NCBI RefSeq assembly: GCF_900168255.1
Contig: NZ_LT799838.1
Location: 124,001-188,000 of the forward strand
Direction of reading: 5' to 3'
Length of the DNA stretch: 64,000 bases
Source: Psychrobacter sp. DAB_AL43B
GTDB lineage: Bacteria; Pseudomonadota; Gammaproteobacteria; Pseudomonadales; Moraxellaceae
The notes under the pieces are model-generated. The model made no database searches. It worked only from the letters and a program-made list of their open reading frames with translations, and was not told the origin of the DNA. Positions 46,482 to 55,216 of this stretch are shown in pieces. The translations under genes were made by a program, and so were the position numbers. Within the stretch, counting starts at the first letter, position 1. Each line of letters begins with the position of its first letter.

Positions 46482-47359
46482 TAAGAAATCTGGCAGAGCA
46501 AGATAAACAGGTGAGTAAAAGCCTTTTGTTCAAGCTGTTTGGCGTGATGAAAAGCAATTACTACTATGGCATGCAGCCCAAGCCCATCAGTCTTGAAACC
46601 GTCAAGCACAAGGCATTAATTCGTCAAATATTTAACGACTCAAAGCAATCAGCAGGCGCTCGCAGCATTGCCGCCATACTAATGAATGAACACGGCATCA
46701 AGCTGACCCGCTATATAGCAGGTAAATTCATGGCGCAGATGGGGCTTAAAAGCTGTCAGTTAAAGATGCATAAATACAAGCACGCTGACGAGGCGCATAA
46801 AACCCATCACAATATCTTAAATAGAAATTTCAGTCAAACAGCACCCAATCAAGTCTGGACGGGCGATGTCACATATATTCGTATCAAAGGCGGCTGGTGC
46901 TATTTAGCTGTTGTTTTAGATTTATATGCCCGTCGTATTGTTGGCTTTGCCGTGTCAGATTCGCCTGACAGTATGCTGACAACCAAAGCGCTGCAGATGG
47001 CATATCAGACGCGCTTACAGCCAATTGGAGTGCTGTTTCACTCTGATCAGGGAACCCATTACACCAGTAAGAAGTTTGCTGAATCCGTGGCGAGTTGTGA
47101 AGGTATGACACAGAGTATGAGTCGTCGTGGTAATTGTTGGGACAACGCGCCTACTGAACGCTTCTTTAGAAGTTTTAAGACTGAATGGATGCCAAAGGGC
47201 GGTTATGAGAATATTACTGAAGCTAAGATCGCCATCAGTAATTATATCTGGGGCTATTATCAAACCGTGAGACCGCATACTTTCAACGATTATTTAACAC
47301 CGCTAGAAAAAGAGAAACGATACTTTAATAAAAACCTCTTATCAGGTGTCCTAAATTAG
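46478..47359 (+). CDS. inner IS OrfB transposase (DDE, rve domain)
   Basis: A 293-residue integrase-like transposase. DDE residues are visible in VWTGDVTYIRIKGG, LFHSDQGTHYTS and APTERFFRSFKTEW. The N-terminal HTH_21 segment is ARSIAAILMNEHGIKLT. It overlaps orfA by four bases in the -1 frame. The TTG start at 46478 is probably not used on its own, since translation should come through frameshifting from orfA. The gene is intact, so the element may be active. Confidence 0.93.
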   Translation: MIRNLAEQDKQVSKSLLFKLFGVMKSNYYYGMQPKPISLETVKHKALIRQIFNDSKQSAGARSIAAILMNEHGIKLTRYIAGKFMAQMGLKSCQLKMHKYKHADEAHKTHHNILNRNFSQTAPNQVWTGDVTYIRIKGGWCYLAVVLDLYARRIVGFAVSDSPDSMLTTKALQMAYQTRLQPIGVLFHSDQGTHYTSKKFAESVASCEGMTQSMSRRGNCWDNAPTERFFRSFKTEWMPKGGYENITEAKIAISNYIWGYYQTVRPHTFNDYLTPLEKEKRYFNKNLLSGVLN

Positions 47360-47374
47360 TTGACCACTACAGCT

Positions 47375-47911
47375 TAATACCATGCTGTTTAAGCACCTGT
47401 CCAAACTGTCTCATTTGATAATGCCGTCCTTGATCAGAGTGCAGCATTAGTGCCTTATCACGACACGCTTTAGTCTTTGCTAAAGCATCATCAAGCATCT
47501 TACTAACTAAGTCATAGGTCGGGCGCCTTGAGAGCGTATAACTGACGATCTCATTGTTATAACAATCGAGTATAGGCGATAAATACAGCTTATTATCACC
47601 CACCTTAAACTCAGTAATGTCAGTGAGCCAGCGTTTATGCGGATGACCTGAATAAAACTGGCGCTTTAAATGATTCTTCGCGATTTTACCTTGTTGTCCT
47701 TTATAGGAGCGGTACTTCTGACGTCTTATCTTTGCGCTAAGCTTCATTTGACGCATAAGCTTAGCAATGAGCTTATGGTTGTGATGAATCCCTAGGTACT
47801 TTAACGCGGCCGTGACTCTACGGTAGCCATACCTGCCTTTATGCTGATGGTAAAGCTCAGTTATTCGCTGTTTCAAATCAGCGTACTTATCGTCACTCTC
47901 AAGCTTTGTTC
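47375..47911 (-). pseudogene. outer IS transposase orfB, N-terminal part
   Basis: It encodes the HTH_21 region (GRYGYRRVTAALKYLGIHHN) and two of the three DDE residues (WLTDITEFKVGDN and LHSDQGRHYQM), then stops at the inner IS. The frame is open upstream past the TTG at 47876, back to the frameshift site in orfA. Confidence 0.9.
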
Positions 47912-47980
47912 TATGGTAATAAAAGACGCTTTTAGGCAGACATGAGGCTTTAAGTAAGTCAGATAAACAACAGCTATCCC

Positions 47981-48499
47981 TTAGTGCTTCGATGAGCCTT
48001 GCTTTGTCACTGCTTGTTCCTTTTGTTTGAGCAAGGCATCTAGCTTTTTTAGGTAGGCAACCTCCGCACGTAGGTATTCATTCTCACGTTTGAGTTCTGC
48101 TAGTGTTTTTTCATCATCTGGTTTGTCGGTAATAAATGGCTTGGTCATGGCGGTTCTACCTTTACGTTTGGATATTAGTCCAGACATGCCATAAAGCCGA
48201 TACGCTTTGTGCCAATGACTAATTAAGGCAGGTGAGCTGATGTTGAACGTTAAAGCGACCTCGGATTGACTTAATCCTTGCTCTAACATGGTCGTAATCA
48301 CGTGATGTTTAAACTTGCGACTATAGTGAGCTTTACTCGACTTTGGCTTGATGGCATCTATGCCACCGCTTTGGTATTGCTTAACCCATTTTTGTACAAG
48401 TTTCGAATCTACTTTAAACTTCTCACTTGTGGCAAGTCCGGTATGTCCTTGCCGATAGTATGCGATGACTTCGATCTTGAAGTCTAGTGTATAACGCAT
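47981..48499 (-). CDS. outer IS OrfA (IS150 InsJ-like)
   Basis: A 172-residue OrfA with two helix-turn-helix regions (TSEKFKVDSKLVQKWVKQY and LTFNISSPALISHWHKAY) and a C-terminal coiled coil ELKRENEYLRAEVAYLKKLD. The slippery heptamer A AAA AAG on the minus strand (plus-strand 48044-48050) is in phase. The -1 frame from it is open to orfB, as in IS150. The gene is intact, but it lacks a functional OrfB. Confidence 0.92.
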   Translation of the reverse strand: MRYTLDFKIEVIAYYRQGHTGLATSEKFKVDSKLVQKWVKQYQSGGIDAIKPKSSKAHYSRKFKHHVITTMLEQGLSQSEVALTFNISSPALISHWHKAYRLYGMSGLISKRKGRTAMTKPFITDKPDDEKTLAELKRENEYLRAEVAYLKKLDALLKQKEQAVTKQGSSKH

Positions 48500-48551
48500 A
48501 AAAATACCCCATAAGTTGTGTCCAACTTATGGGGGTCAGTTCACAAGTGTG

Positions 48552-48563
48552 CAGGGGTTTTTT
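48552..48563 (-). terminator. right half of the terminator split by the outer IS
   Basis: CAGGGGTTTTTT pairs exactly with the half-stem at 45833-45844, now 2.7 kb away. ompR has lost its hairpin terminator unless IS sequence supplies another. Confidence 0.85.
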
Positions 48564-48594
48564 GTACTATAAGAGAGACTGAAAATTTATTAAG

Positions 48595-49359
48595 TTACAG
48601 CGACTCACTTTTAGCGGCTTCTACTTCTGCCTCGTCAGGAACGAACACATAGCCCACACCCCAGACAGTCTGGATATAGCGCGCTTGTGAAGGATTGTCC
48701 TCAATCAGGCGACGTAAACGTGATACTTGCACATCGATAGAGCGCTCCATCGCACCCCATTCACGACCACGGGCAAGGTTCATCAATTTATCACGAGTTA
48801 ATGGCTCACGTGGATGCTGCACTAAAGCCTTTAATACCGAAAATTCACCCGTCGTTAAGGTAACAACATTGCCGTCACGTTTGAGCGTACGAGTCGATAA
48901 ATCAAGTGTCCATGGGCCAAATTCAACTACTTCAAGCTGATGACTTGGCGCACCAGGGAGCTCGCGATTTTGACGGCGTAATACGGCTTTGATACGAGCC
49001 AACAGCTCTTTTGGATTAAACGGCTTTGGTAAATAATCATCCGCACCCGCTTCAAGCCCTGCGATACGATCCGCGTCGCCACCTTTGGCGGTGAGCATGA
49101 TAATTGGGATGTCGCCGTTATCTTCTCGTAGACGCTTACAGATACTGATACCGTCTTCGCCTGGTAGCATCAAATCCAATACTACTAAAGAAAAGAGCTC
49201 ACGCTGCAGCAATTTATCCATCTGATTGCCATCGTGCGCCGTACGGACGACAAAACCATCATCTTCTAGGAAGCGCTGTAACAAAGAGCGCAAACGTGCA
49301 TCGTCATCGACGACTAAAATACGCTGAGTTAAAGTATCAGGGCTGTTATTATCAGTCAT
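48595..49359 (-). CDS. ompR: OmpR-family response regulator
   Basis: A 254-residue regulator. The receiver domain shows VVDDDARLRSLLQRFL, the phosphorylated Asp in LVVLDLMLPGEDG, MLTAKGGDADR and the Lys in DDYLPKPFNPKELLAR. The C-terminal winged helix (about 145-245) contains LTTGEFSVLKALVQHPREPLTRDKL (split at the helix), REWGAMERSIDVQVSRLRRLIE and TVWGVGYVFVPD, close to OmpR proper. The normal partner envZ would follow directly but is absent. The IS-split terminator sits there instead, so the kinase must be elsewhere or lost. Confidence 0.93.
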   Translation of the reverse strand: MTDNNSPDTLTQRILVVDDDARLRSLLQRFLEDDGFVVRTAHDGNQMDKLLQRELFSLVVLDLMLPGEDGISICKRLREDNGDIPIIMLTAKGGDADRIAGLEAGADDYLPKPFNPKELLARIKAVLRRQNRELPGAPSHQLEVVEFGPWTLDLSTRTLKRDGNVVTLTTGEFSVLKALVQHPREPLTRDKLMNLARGREWGAMERSIDVQVSRLRRLIEDNPSQARYIQTVWGVGYVFVPDEAEVEAAKSESL

Positions 49360-49751
49360 ACAGGCATCCTCTTATAAAAATTATTATTAGCAGAAACTCT
49401 CAATAAAAAACATTCGTAATAAAAAACATTCGTAATAAAAAACGGTTGTTATTTAAGCGTCCTTCCATTGATTATTAAAAAAATCTATAAAAATTAAAGG
49501 CTTTTGTTCAATGTAGTAGCATCTAGCAATATTTATGCTATTGATACTTTAGTGTATAAGATTGCAGTCATAAATGCATCACTCATAAGGATAAATGCTG
49601 TATGTGTTTGTTTAACAAGGCGCTAGAAACAAGCTTATAAGAAGATTTTTGCTATAAAACACGTGATAAATAACGAAAAGATAAAAAGGATTTTTATTCA
49701 TGCAGCTTTTGCTATAATGCAAAGCTACATTTCTCAACGATTGATACGTAT
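49360..49751. promoter_or_regulatory. divergent ompR / tex promoter region with short tandem repeats
   Basis: Two full and one partial copy of the 16-bp unit AATAAAAAACATTCGT lie at 49402-49443, close to the ompR start. Near tex, a TATAAT -10 box (49713-49718) sits inside an imperfect dyad AGCTTTTGC / GCAAAGCT, giving an expected leader of about 27-30 bases. No -35 consensus is obvious. Nothing else is recognised. Confidence 0.6.
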
Positions 49752-52295
49752 ATGAGTAGCACTGATACCTTAACGCCATCTCAAACCTCGACAAATGCAC
49801 AGGTTTTGGATGCAACCACACACGCGAATATTCACGACAAGCTTGCTCGCGCGCTTGGCATTAAGACTGCTCAAGTCAATGCGTTTGTGAAGCTTTACGA
49901 TGAAGGCGCGACCGTCCCGTTTATTGCCCGTTACCGTAAAGAAAAGACTCAGGATCTTGACGATGCGCAATTGCGAGCCTTGGAGAAGTCTCTTAATTAT
50001 GAGCGTGACATGGCAACCCGTCGCCTCAAAATTACTGAGCTGCTAAGCGCGCAAGGCAATTTGACCGACGAGCTACAGACGCGTATTGATAATGCGACGT
50101 CGAAACTTGAGCTTGAAGACATCTACTTGCCATATCGTCCGCGTCGCCGTTCACCAGCTGCCAAAGCACGTGCTGCGGGTTTAGATATTGCCGCCCAAGC
50201 AGTCTTAACGCAAGAAATCACGCCAACCGATGCGCTAGCAGACTATCAAGTACAGTCTAGCATTACCGATGATAGCGGTAATGAGATTGAAGTTGACTTT
50301 AGTGATATCGAAAAGCAACTTGCTGGCGTACAAGCCATCATTGTTGATGAATGGACGCAAGCGCTAGATTTACTTGATAACTTACGTAGTGGCTTTGCCA
50401 AGACAGCCACTATCATCTCTAGCGTTGCGAGTGATGAAAAACGTGAAGTCGGCGAGAAGTTTAAAGATTACTTTGAGCATAGCGAAAGTCTTGCGCGTCT
50501 GCCAAACCATCGCTTATTAGCCATGCTGCGTGGTCGTCAAGAAAACGTCTTGGGTCTAAAGATTGAAGGCGAAGACGCGCCATTTATTGAAAAAATCGTT
50601 AAACACTTTGAAATTGATGCCAAAGCGCCTGCTGCACGTCAAGAGTTTTTGACAGAAGCGGCTAGTAGCTTATGGAAAGATAAGTGGCGTCCGCATATCG
50701 AACATCGTTTATTGACTGAGAAACGTCTGACCGCTGAAGCTGATGCTATTGATGTTTTTGCTAATAACTTACAGCATTTATTAATGTCAGCACCTGCCGG
50801 TCGTAAAGTTATCTTGGGTGTTGATCCCGGTATCCGTCATGGTGTAAAAATGGCCATCGTCGATGCGCAAGGTCATGTTATGTTAGATAGCGAAGATAAG
50901 CCTGTTGTCGCAACGGTATATCCGTTTGCACCTGACAATAAAATGAATGAAGCAAAAGCAGTCATCGATGAGCTATTAAGCACTTATAACGTCGATTTGG
51001 TCGCTATCGGTAATGGTACGGCGAGTCGCGAAACAGACGCGATGATTAAAGAGATTTTGGCAGCGAATGATGCGCTAAAAGCCAAAGCGGTTATCGTGAA
51101 TGAATCGGGCGCATCCGTCTATTCAGCCAGTGAGCTGGCTAGTGACGAGCTTGCGAATATGGATGTCTCTGTACGCGGCGCTGTTTCTATTGCCCGCCGT
51201 CTACAAGATCCATTGTCAGAGCTGGTTAAGGTTGATCCAAAAGCCATCGGTGTTGGTCAATATCAGCATGATGTCAATCAAACTCAGTTAGCAGATAGCC
51301 TAGACAAAGTAACTCAGGATAGCGTGAACGCAGTTGGTGTTGATGTGAACACCGCAAGCCCTGCTATTTTGGCACATATCGCTGGTCTGAATCGTAATGT
51401 TGCTCAGCAAATCGTTACTTATCGCAAAGAGCATGGCGCTTTTGATAGCCGTGAGTCATTAAAAAATGTCCCGCGCTTAGGTGCTAAGACATTTGAGCAA
51501 GCCGCCGGTTTCTTACGCGTACATGGTGGTAGTAATCCACTTGATGCGACAGGCGTGCATCCAGAAAGCTATGCGCTGGTCGATAGTTTATTGTCGCAAG
51601 CTAGCAAAGAATTAAGCGACGTGTTGGGTAATGATGGTGTGTTAAATAGTATTGATACCACGGCGCTAGCTGCTAACGACGATAACATCAGTGTTAAAGC
51701 TATTATAGAAGAGCTTGCTAAGCCAGCCCGTGATCCACGTCCTGAGTTTAAGACGGCCAACTTCCGTGATGATGTTAACAGCATTAAAGATTTGACTGAA
51801 GGCATGACTCTAGAGGGTGTGGTTACTAACGTAACCGCCTTTGGTTGCTTCGTTGACGTCGGTGTGCATCAAGATGGTTTGGTACATATTTCGCAGATGG
51901 CCAATGACTTTGTCGCAGACCCGATGAACCGCGTGAAACCAGGTGATATCGTCTCGGTACGTGTCATTGCTATCGACGAAAAACGCGGTCGCATTGGTTT
52001 TAGTATGAAGCCTGAAGCCGAAAAGCCAGCACGTACAAGTGCAGCAGCGAAGTCAAATGCGGCAAGCACTGGCAATGAAGATAAAGCCAGCCGCCCACGT
52101 AGCAACCGTTCAAATAATAGCCATCCAGCAGCAGATAAGCGTCCATCGAAGCCTCGTGGTAATCGCCAAGATAAAGACAATGCCAGTAATAATCGTAGCA
52201 AGGCGCCAAAAGCAGATAAAGCGGAAGCTCCTAGCAAAATGGGTACCCTTGGTGCATTATTGAAAGAAGCTGGCGTGACTAAAACCAAAAAATAA
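49752..52295 (+). CDS. tex: Tex-family RNA-binding transcription accessory protein
   Basis: An 847-residue Tex protein. The N-terminal helical domain includes VPFIARYRKEKTQDLDD-like FIARYRKEKTQDLD. A YqgF-like fold follows at VILGVDPGIRHGVKMAIVD, then a HhH pair VDVNTASPAILAHIAGLN and ESLKNVPRLGAKTFEQAAGFLR. The S1 RNA-binding domain is at GVVTNVTAFGCFVDVGVHQDGLVHISQM (split at the loop). The tail after it (about 760-847) is a low-complexity Lys/Arg/Ser/Asn-rich extension. Tex affects transcription and toxin-gene expression in several bacteria, but its mechanism is poorly defined. The terminator follows directly. Confidence 0.95.
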   Translation: MSSTDTLTPSQTSTNAQVLDATTHANIHDKLARALGIKTAQVNAFVKLYDEGATVPFIARYRKEKTQDLDDAQLRALEKSLNYERDMATRRLKITELLSAQGNLTDELQTRIDNATSKLELEDIYLPYRPRRRSPAAKARAAGLDIAAQAVLTQEITPTDALADYQVQSSITDDSGNEIEVDFSDIEKQLAGVQAIIVDEWTQALDLLDNLRSGFAKTATIISSVASDEKREVGEKFKDYFEHSESLARLPNHRLLAMLRGRQENVLGLKIEGEDAPFIEKIVKHFEIDAKAPAARQEFLTEAASSLWKDKWRPHIEHRLLTEKRLTAEADAIDVFANNLQHLLMSAPAGRKVILGVDPGIRHGVKMAIVDAQGHVMLDSEDKPVVATVYPFAPDNKMNEAKAVIDELLSTYNVDLVAIGNGTASRETDAMIKEILAANDALKAKAVIVNESGASVYSASELASDELANMDVSVRGAVSIARRLQDPLSELVKVDPKAIGVGQYQHDVNQTQLADSLDKVTQDSVNAVGVDVNTASPAILAHIAGLNRNVAQQIVTYRKEHGAFDSRESLKNVPRLGAKTFEQAAGFLRVHGGSNPLDATGVHPESYALVDSLLSQASKELSDVLGNDGVLNSIDTTALAANDDNISVKAIIEELAKPARDPRPEFKTANFRDDVNSIKDLTEGMTLEGVVTNVTAFGCFVDVGVHQDGLVHISQMANDFVADPMNRVKPGDIVSVRVIAIDEKRGRIGFSMKPEAEKPARTSAAAKSNAASTGNEDKASRPRSNRSNNSHPAADKRPSKPRGNRQDKDNASNNRSKAPKADKAEAPSKMGTLGALLKEAGVTKTKK

Positions 52296-52331
52296 TTTCT
52301 ATTGATAGCGATAGCAGTAGTAATAAATAAT

Positions 52332-52361
52332 AAAAAAGGCAGCCACTAGGCTGCCTTTTTT
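52332..52361 (+). terminator. terminator after tex
   Basis: Perfect 13-bp stem AAAAAAGGCAGCC / GGCTGCCTTTTTT with loop ACTA. T runs on both strands allow use by the convergent gene too. Confidence 0.93.
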
Positions 52362-52463
52362 AATTTGAAATATATCTGAGAGTTGGTGTACTAGAAATAC
52401 GGTAACGTACTTAACTTCTTTATTTCAAATGATTAAAGCTAATAATTTTGTTAGCCTCATCAT

Positions 52464-52868
52464 CTATAGAGCTGCTGTATCTTCGACCTGTGATGAATCC
52501 TCTTCTGAGTCTAGCAAAGCTTCTTGCTCTAATAGCATGGCTTTTGGCTGTTGCTCTAATAGCATGGCTTTTGGTTGTTGTTCTAATAGCATGGCTTTTG
52601 GTTGTGCTTGAAGTTCAGTAGCCATCTGTTGTTGGCTAGCGTTATTGTTCACGCTTGCTCTTGAAACAGATTGAGTTTCACTAATTTGAAACGGATTAGA
52701 TTGATTTGATACTGACTCATTATCGGCATTTCCGGCTTCAGTTTCAAGAGTGGTTGCAGTAGCAGCATCTTGCATATCTACTGGGGCAGTCTCAGCAGGA
52801 GCAGCCATTGCCAAACTTGGGATAGTAAGTGCAGCGCCAATAAGCAAAGATAGAGTACGGTTTTTCAT
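52464..52868 (-). CDS. secreted protein with three QPKAMLLEQ repeats
   Basis: A 134-residue protein with a clear signal peptide (MKNRTLSLLIGAALTIPSLAMA, cleavage after AMA). The mature part is acidic and low complexity, rich in Ala, Glu, Gln, Ser and Thr. Near the C-terminus are three exact QPKAMLLEQ repeats encoded by 27-bp units, then an acidic end DSEEDSSQVED. AAGGA precedes ATG 52868. I do not recognise a family. Amphipathic repeats with LLEQ suggest a binding or self-association segment, which is inference. Confidence 0.75.
   Translation of the reverse strand: MKNRTLSLLIGAALTIPSLAMAAPAETAPVDMQDAATATTLETEAGNADNESVSNQSNPFQISETQSVSRASVNNNASQQQMATELQAQPKAMLLEQQPKAMLLEQQPKAMLLEQEALLDSEEDSSQVEDTAAL
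52524..52604. repeat. three tandem 27-bp repeats in the secreted-protein gene
   Basis: Three units of 27 bp with the core TCTAATAGCATGGCTTTTGG differ at one or two positions each. The unit is in phase with codons, so the encoded peptide repeat can expand or contract. Confidence 0.95.
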
Positions 52869-53243
52869 CAATTGATTCCTTAATTTGCATTCTTATAGTG
52901 TCAGCTTAAAGAGTTTTAAACATGACCTGTATTTAGCTTTTTTATATTACGAATCTATTTAGAATTTTAAATATATATATTTAAAATATCTAAAATATCT
53001 AAAATATATTTTATAGATAAAATAAAATCATGGTAACCAATGTGACGATTACCATGATCGATTCGGGTACAGAGCTTTATAAAACGATCTAAATCGGATT
53101 AGAAACTCTAAGCAGAAGGATACCAACTAAGTAGCTATTAATTATGTAGTGCATAGATTAAAAATCTAACGGACAGGTGTTTACAGGTGATTTTGTGCAA
53201 CTACTGTATTATTCTTGTCGAATCAGAATATAGAACAGAGCTT
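52869..53243. other. AT-rich gap with ATATCTAAA-type low-complexity DNA
   Basis: About 375 bp without a gene. From 52970 to 53030 the DNA is nearly pure A/T with several ATCTAAAAT-like units. Upstream it should contain the promoter of the secreted-protein gene. Nothing else is seen. Confidence 0.5.
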
Positions 53244-53839
53244 TTACTGTATTAAATCATTGCCTTTTTCGATAGCGATAATTGTGCCGTCGGCAGTATT
53301 GATACGTTTTATTTGATCTTCTGGTGCAATCATAACTTCTTTAACACGGTATTTAGCAGGACGAATGACACCTGTAGTTTCGACTACTACCGGCTCTAAG
53401 CTGCGCGCTCCAGCGATAGCGACTTGTGCGTCTAGCGCTTCAGCTTCTTTCACGTCGCCCATAATAGGCGTTGGAAATCTAGCACTAAAGTGATTATCGC
53501 ATTGTTGCATGCTCAAGCGTACCGGATTGCCAGTCTTGTCCATGTAGGCGTTGACGAGCATATCAGCTGCAATAGGAACATACTTGCCAATCAATGCACC
53601 GAAACACCGTAGCGACCGTTTGATTGTCCAACGCCTACATCACAAGCACCTGCTGAATAATCACTAGCCGTTAAGTTATTACTATTAATAACGGTTTGAG
53701 GAATCATAACCTCAGATAAATGCATTTTTTTGACAGTTACTTCGCCAGTTTGCAGCTTTGATTTTTGATGGGTATATTGATAGATATTTTGATGGGTATA
53801 AGGAGCATAGAATTTAGCCTAGCCATCTTTGATCGCCAT
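53244..53839 (-). pseudogene. decayed gene of unknown function
   Basis: The reading frame starts at ATG 53839 (MAIKDG), meets a TAG at 53819-53821, continues as AKFYAPYTHQNIYQYTH through VTVKKMHLSEVMIPQTVI and SAGACDVGVGQSNGRYGV, then needs one extra base near 53600-53612 to join GALIGKYVPIAADMLVNAY. It ends at 53244. The protein continuity across both lesions shows a once-intact gene of about 195 residues or more. No family is recognised. A GVGQSNG segment and two Cys are the only landmarks. Confidence 0.7.
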
Positions 53840-53847
53840 TAGGCATT

Positions 53848-53880
53848 AAAAAACCGCATCTTGCTGCCAAGATACGGTTG
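53848..53880 (-). terminator. terminator after the saccharopine-dehydrogenase-like gene
   Basis: On the minus strand the stem AACCGTATCTTG / CAAGATGCGGTT has one mismatch and loop GCAG, followed by T6. Confidence 0.8.
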
Positions 53881-53920
53881 TTAAAATACTAAGAACAAAT
53901 TGCTCTATAATTTATTAATG

Positions 53921-55216
53921 TTAGCTATCTACAACTTCGAAACTAAGACCAGCATGTTCCTCTAGACGTGTTAGCAGCTTATCTCCCATCGCAGAGGCTG
54001 GCGTCCAAAACCCACCACCGACTTCCTTTTTACTGATATCTTGCGCTAAGCATAATGCTGCTTGTGATAGCATGCGTGAAGTACTGCCATAACCAGGATC
54101 TTTGTCACCGGTTACTTTGGTATTGATGCTATCTTTTTTAGCGGTTTGTCCAAAGAGGCGAATATCGAAATAGCCGTTTTCTTGCTCTTCTTTAGATGGA
54201 CCCGAGCCTGATTTAGGTAAAACGTGCTTAGATAGCAACTCTCGGCTTGGCTTAATCATCATCGCTGTAGCAAATCCTAACAAGCCTGCACTCATCGCGT
54301 AGCTCGATAATTTACCTTTAACGCCATCTTTCATCCACATCGCTTCATCATACTTAAAGTCGCGACCATATTCATAGCCAAGCAGTTGATTACTGCGATG
54401 AACGATACGAGTATTGATGCTTGCCATCACAAACGGCGCAAGCCAGCGCTTATGTTCGCTATCGTATTCTGGTTTGCTGACATTATCTTGGCGCTCGTTT
54501 GGTGCATCTTTATCGTCATTAAGCAAATAAGGGTTTGCCACTTGCTTGCGGCGAGATTTATCTTGTTCGACTTCTTCAAAGATAGTTGCCATCGACGCAA
54601 TTGTACCGCCTGATAGACCACCTTTCGCTGCTTTTACGCGCATATGGATGACATCGCAAGTTTCGCCAAACTTCTCTTCTGCTTGCTTTTGAGTGAAGTA
54701 GACGCCTAAGTCTGACGGAATAGAATCGAAACCACATGAGTTTACGATACGAGCGCCACTTTGTTTTGCTGCGTCTTGATACTTGTCCATCATATCTTTA
54801 ATAAATATTGCTTCGCCAGTAAGGTCGACATAATCTGTACCATTATCCGTACAAGACTTAATAAGAGGCTCACCATATTTGAGGTAAGGGCCGACAGTTG
54901 AAATAATGACTTGCGTTTGCTTGGTCATCTCATCAAGGCTTGTGGTATCGTCACTATTAGCAATGATAATGTCTACTTTGCTTGCCAGTTTAGACTGCAA
55001 CTCATTCAGTTTTTCCTCATCACGACCGGCTATCGCCCAAGTGACAGTGCTATTTTTATCTTTAGCATTAGATAAAAATTCCGCTAAATAATGGGCAGTG
55101 ATTTGTCCAACAAAACTTGTTGCCCCATATAAAACCACCTTATAAGGTCGTTTTTCGTTACTGCTCTCTTTTTCATCAATTGATGGGGTGGTATTTTTTG
55201 ACGTATCCGTATTCAT
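53921..55216 (-). CDS. saccharopine-dehydrogenase-like oxidoreductase (trans-acting enoyl reductase type)
   Basis: A 431-residue Rossmann protein. The cofactor motif is KVVLYGATSFVGQITAHYLAEF, followed by WAIAGRDEEKLNELQSKL, ISTVGPYLKYGEPLIKSC, the conserved YVDLTGE segment, and NSCGFDSIPSDLGVYF. These define the family that includes mycobacterial trans-acting enoyl reductase and eukaryotic SCCPDH, not true lysine-pathway saccharopine dehydrogenase. The substrate is unknown, with lipid or wax metabolism as a guess from relatives. The first 20 residues are a polar extension. It is monocistronic. Confidence 0.88.
   Translation of the reverse strand: MNTDTSKNTTPSIDEKESSNEKRPYKVVLYGATSFVGQITAHYLAEFLSNAKDKNSTVTWAIAGRDEEKLNELQSKLASKVDIIIANSDDTTSLDEMTKQTQVIISTVGPYLKYGEPLIKSCTDNGTDYVDLTGEAIFIKDMMDKYQDAAKQSGARIVNSCGFDSIPSDLGVYFTQKQAEEKFGETCDVIHMRVKAAKGGLSGGTIASMATIFEEVEQDKSRRKQVANPYLLNDDKDAPNERQDNVSKPEYDSEHKRWLAPFVMASINTRIVHRSNQLLGYEYGRDFKYDEAMWMKDGVKGKLSSYAMSAGLLGFATAMMIKPSRELLSKHVLPKSGSGPSKEEQENGYFDIRLFGQTAKKDSINTKVTGDKDPGYGSTSRMLSQAALCLAQDISKKEVGGGFWTPASAMGDKLLTRLEEHAGLSFEVVDS

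Larger units (their letters stand above)
46095..47371 (+). mobile_element. inner IS3-family element
   Basis: Ends TGTAGTGGCATAATAAATTA and, from the right, TGTAGTGGTCAACTAATTTA, each continuing with GGACA. A 3-bp target duplication GCT lies at 46092-46094 and 47372-47374. The element is 1277 bp, carries intact orfA and orfB on the plus strand, and looks complete. Confidence 0.92.
45852..48543 (-). mobile_element. IS3-family element, IS150-like group, interrupted by a second IS
   Basis: Terminal inverted repeats are TGAACTGAGCCCCAAATGTT on the left and TGAACTGACCCCCATAAGTT read inward from the right, both continuing into GGAC. A 4-bp target duplication CAAG flanks it (45848-45851 and 48544-48547). 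It carries orfA and a split orfB on the minus strand. Without the 1277-bp inner element and its 3-bp duplication it is about 1.4 kb, the normal size for the group. Confidence 0.9.

Noticed and set aside
49402..49443. CRISPR or iteron cluster near ompR
   Set aside because: Only two and a half 16-bp AT-rich units without spacers or replication genes; simple tandem duplication is enough.
52524..52604. CRISPR-like array
   Set aside because: The 27-bp units are directly adjacent with no spacers and encode a peptide repeat in a secreted protein.
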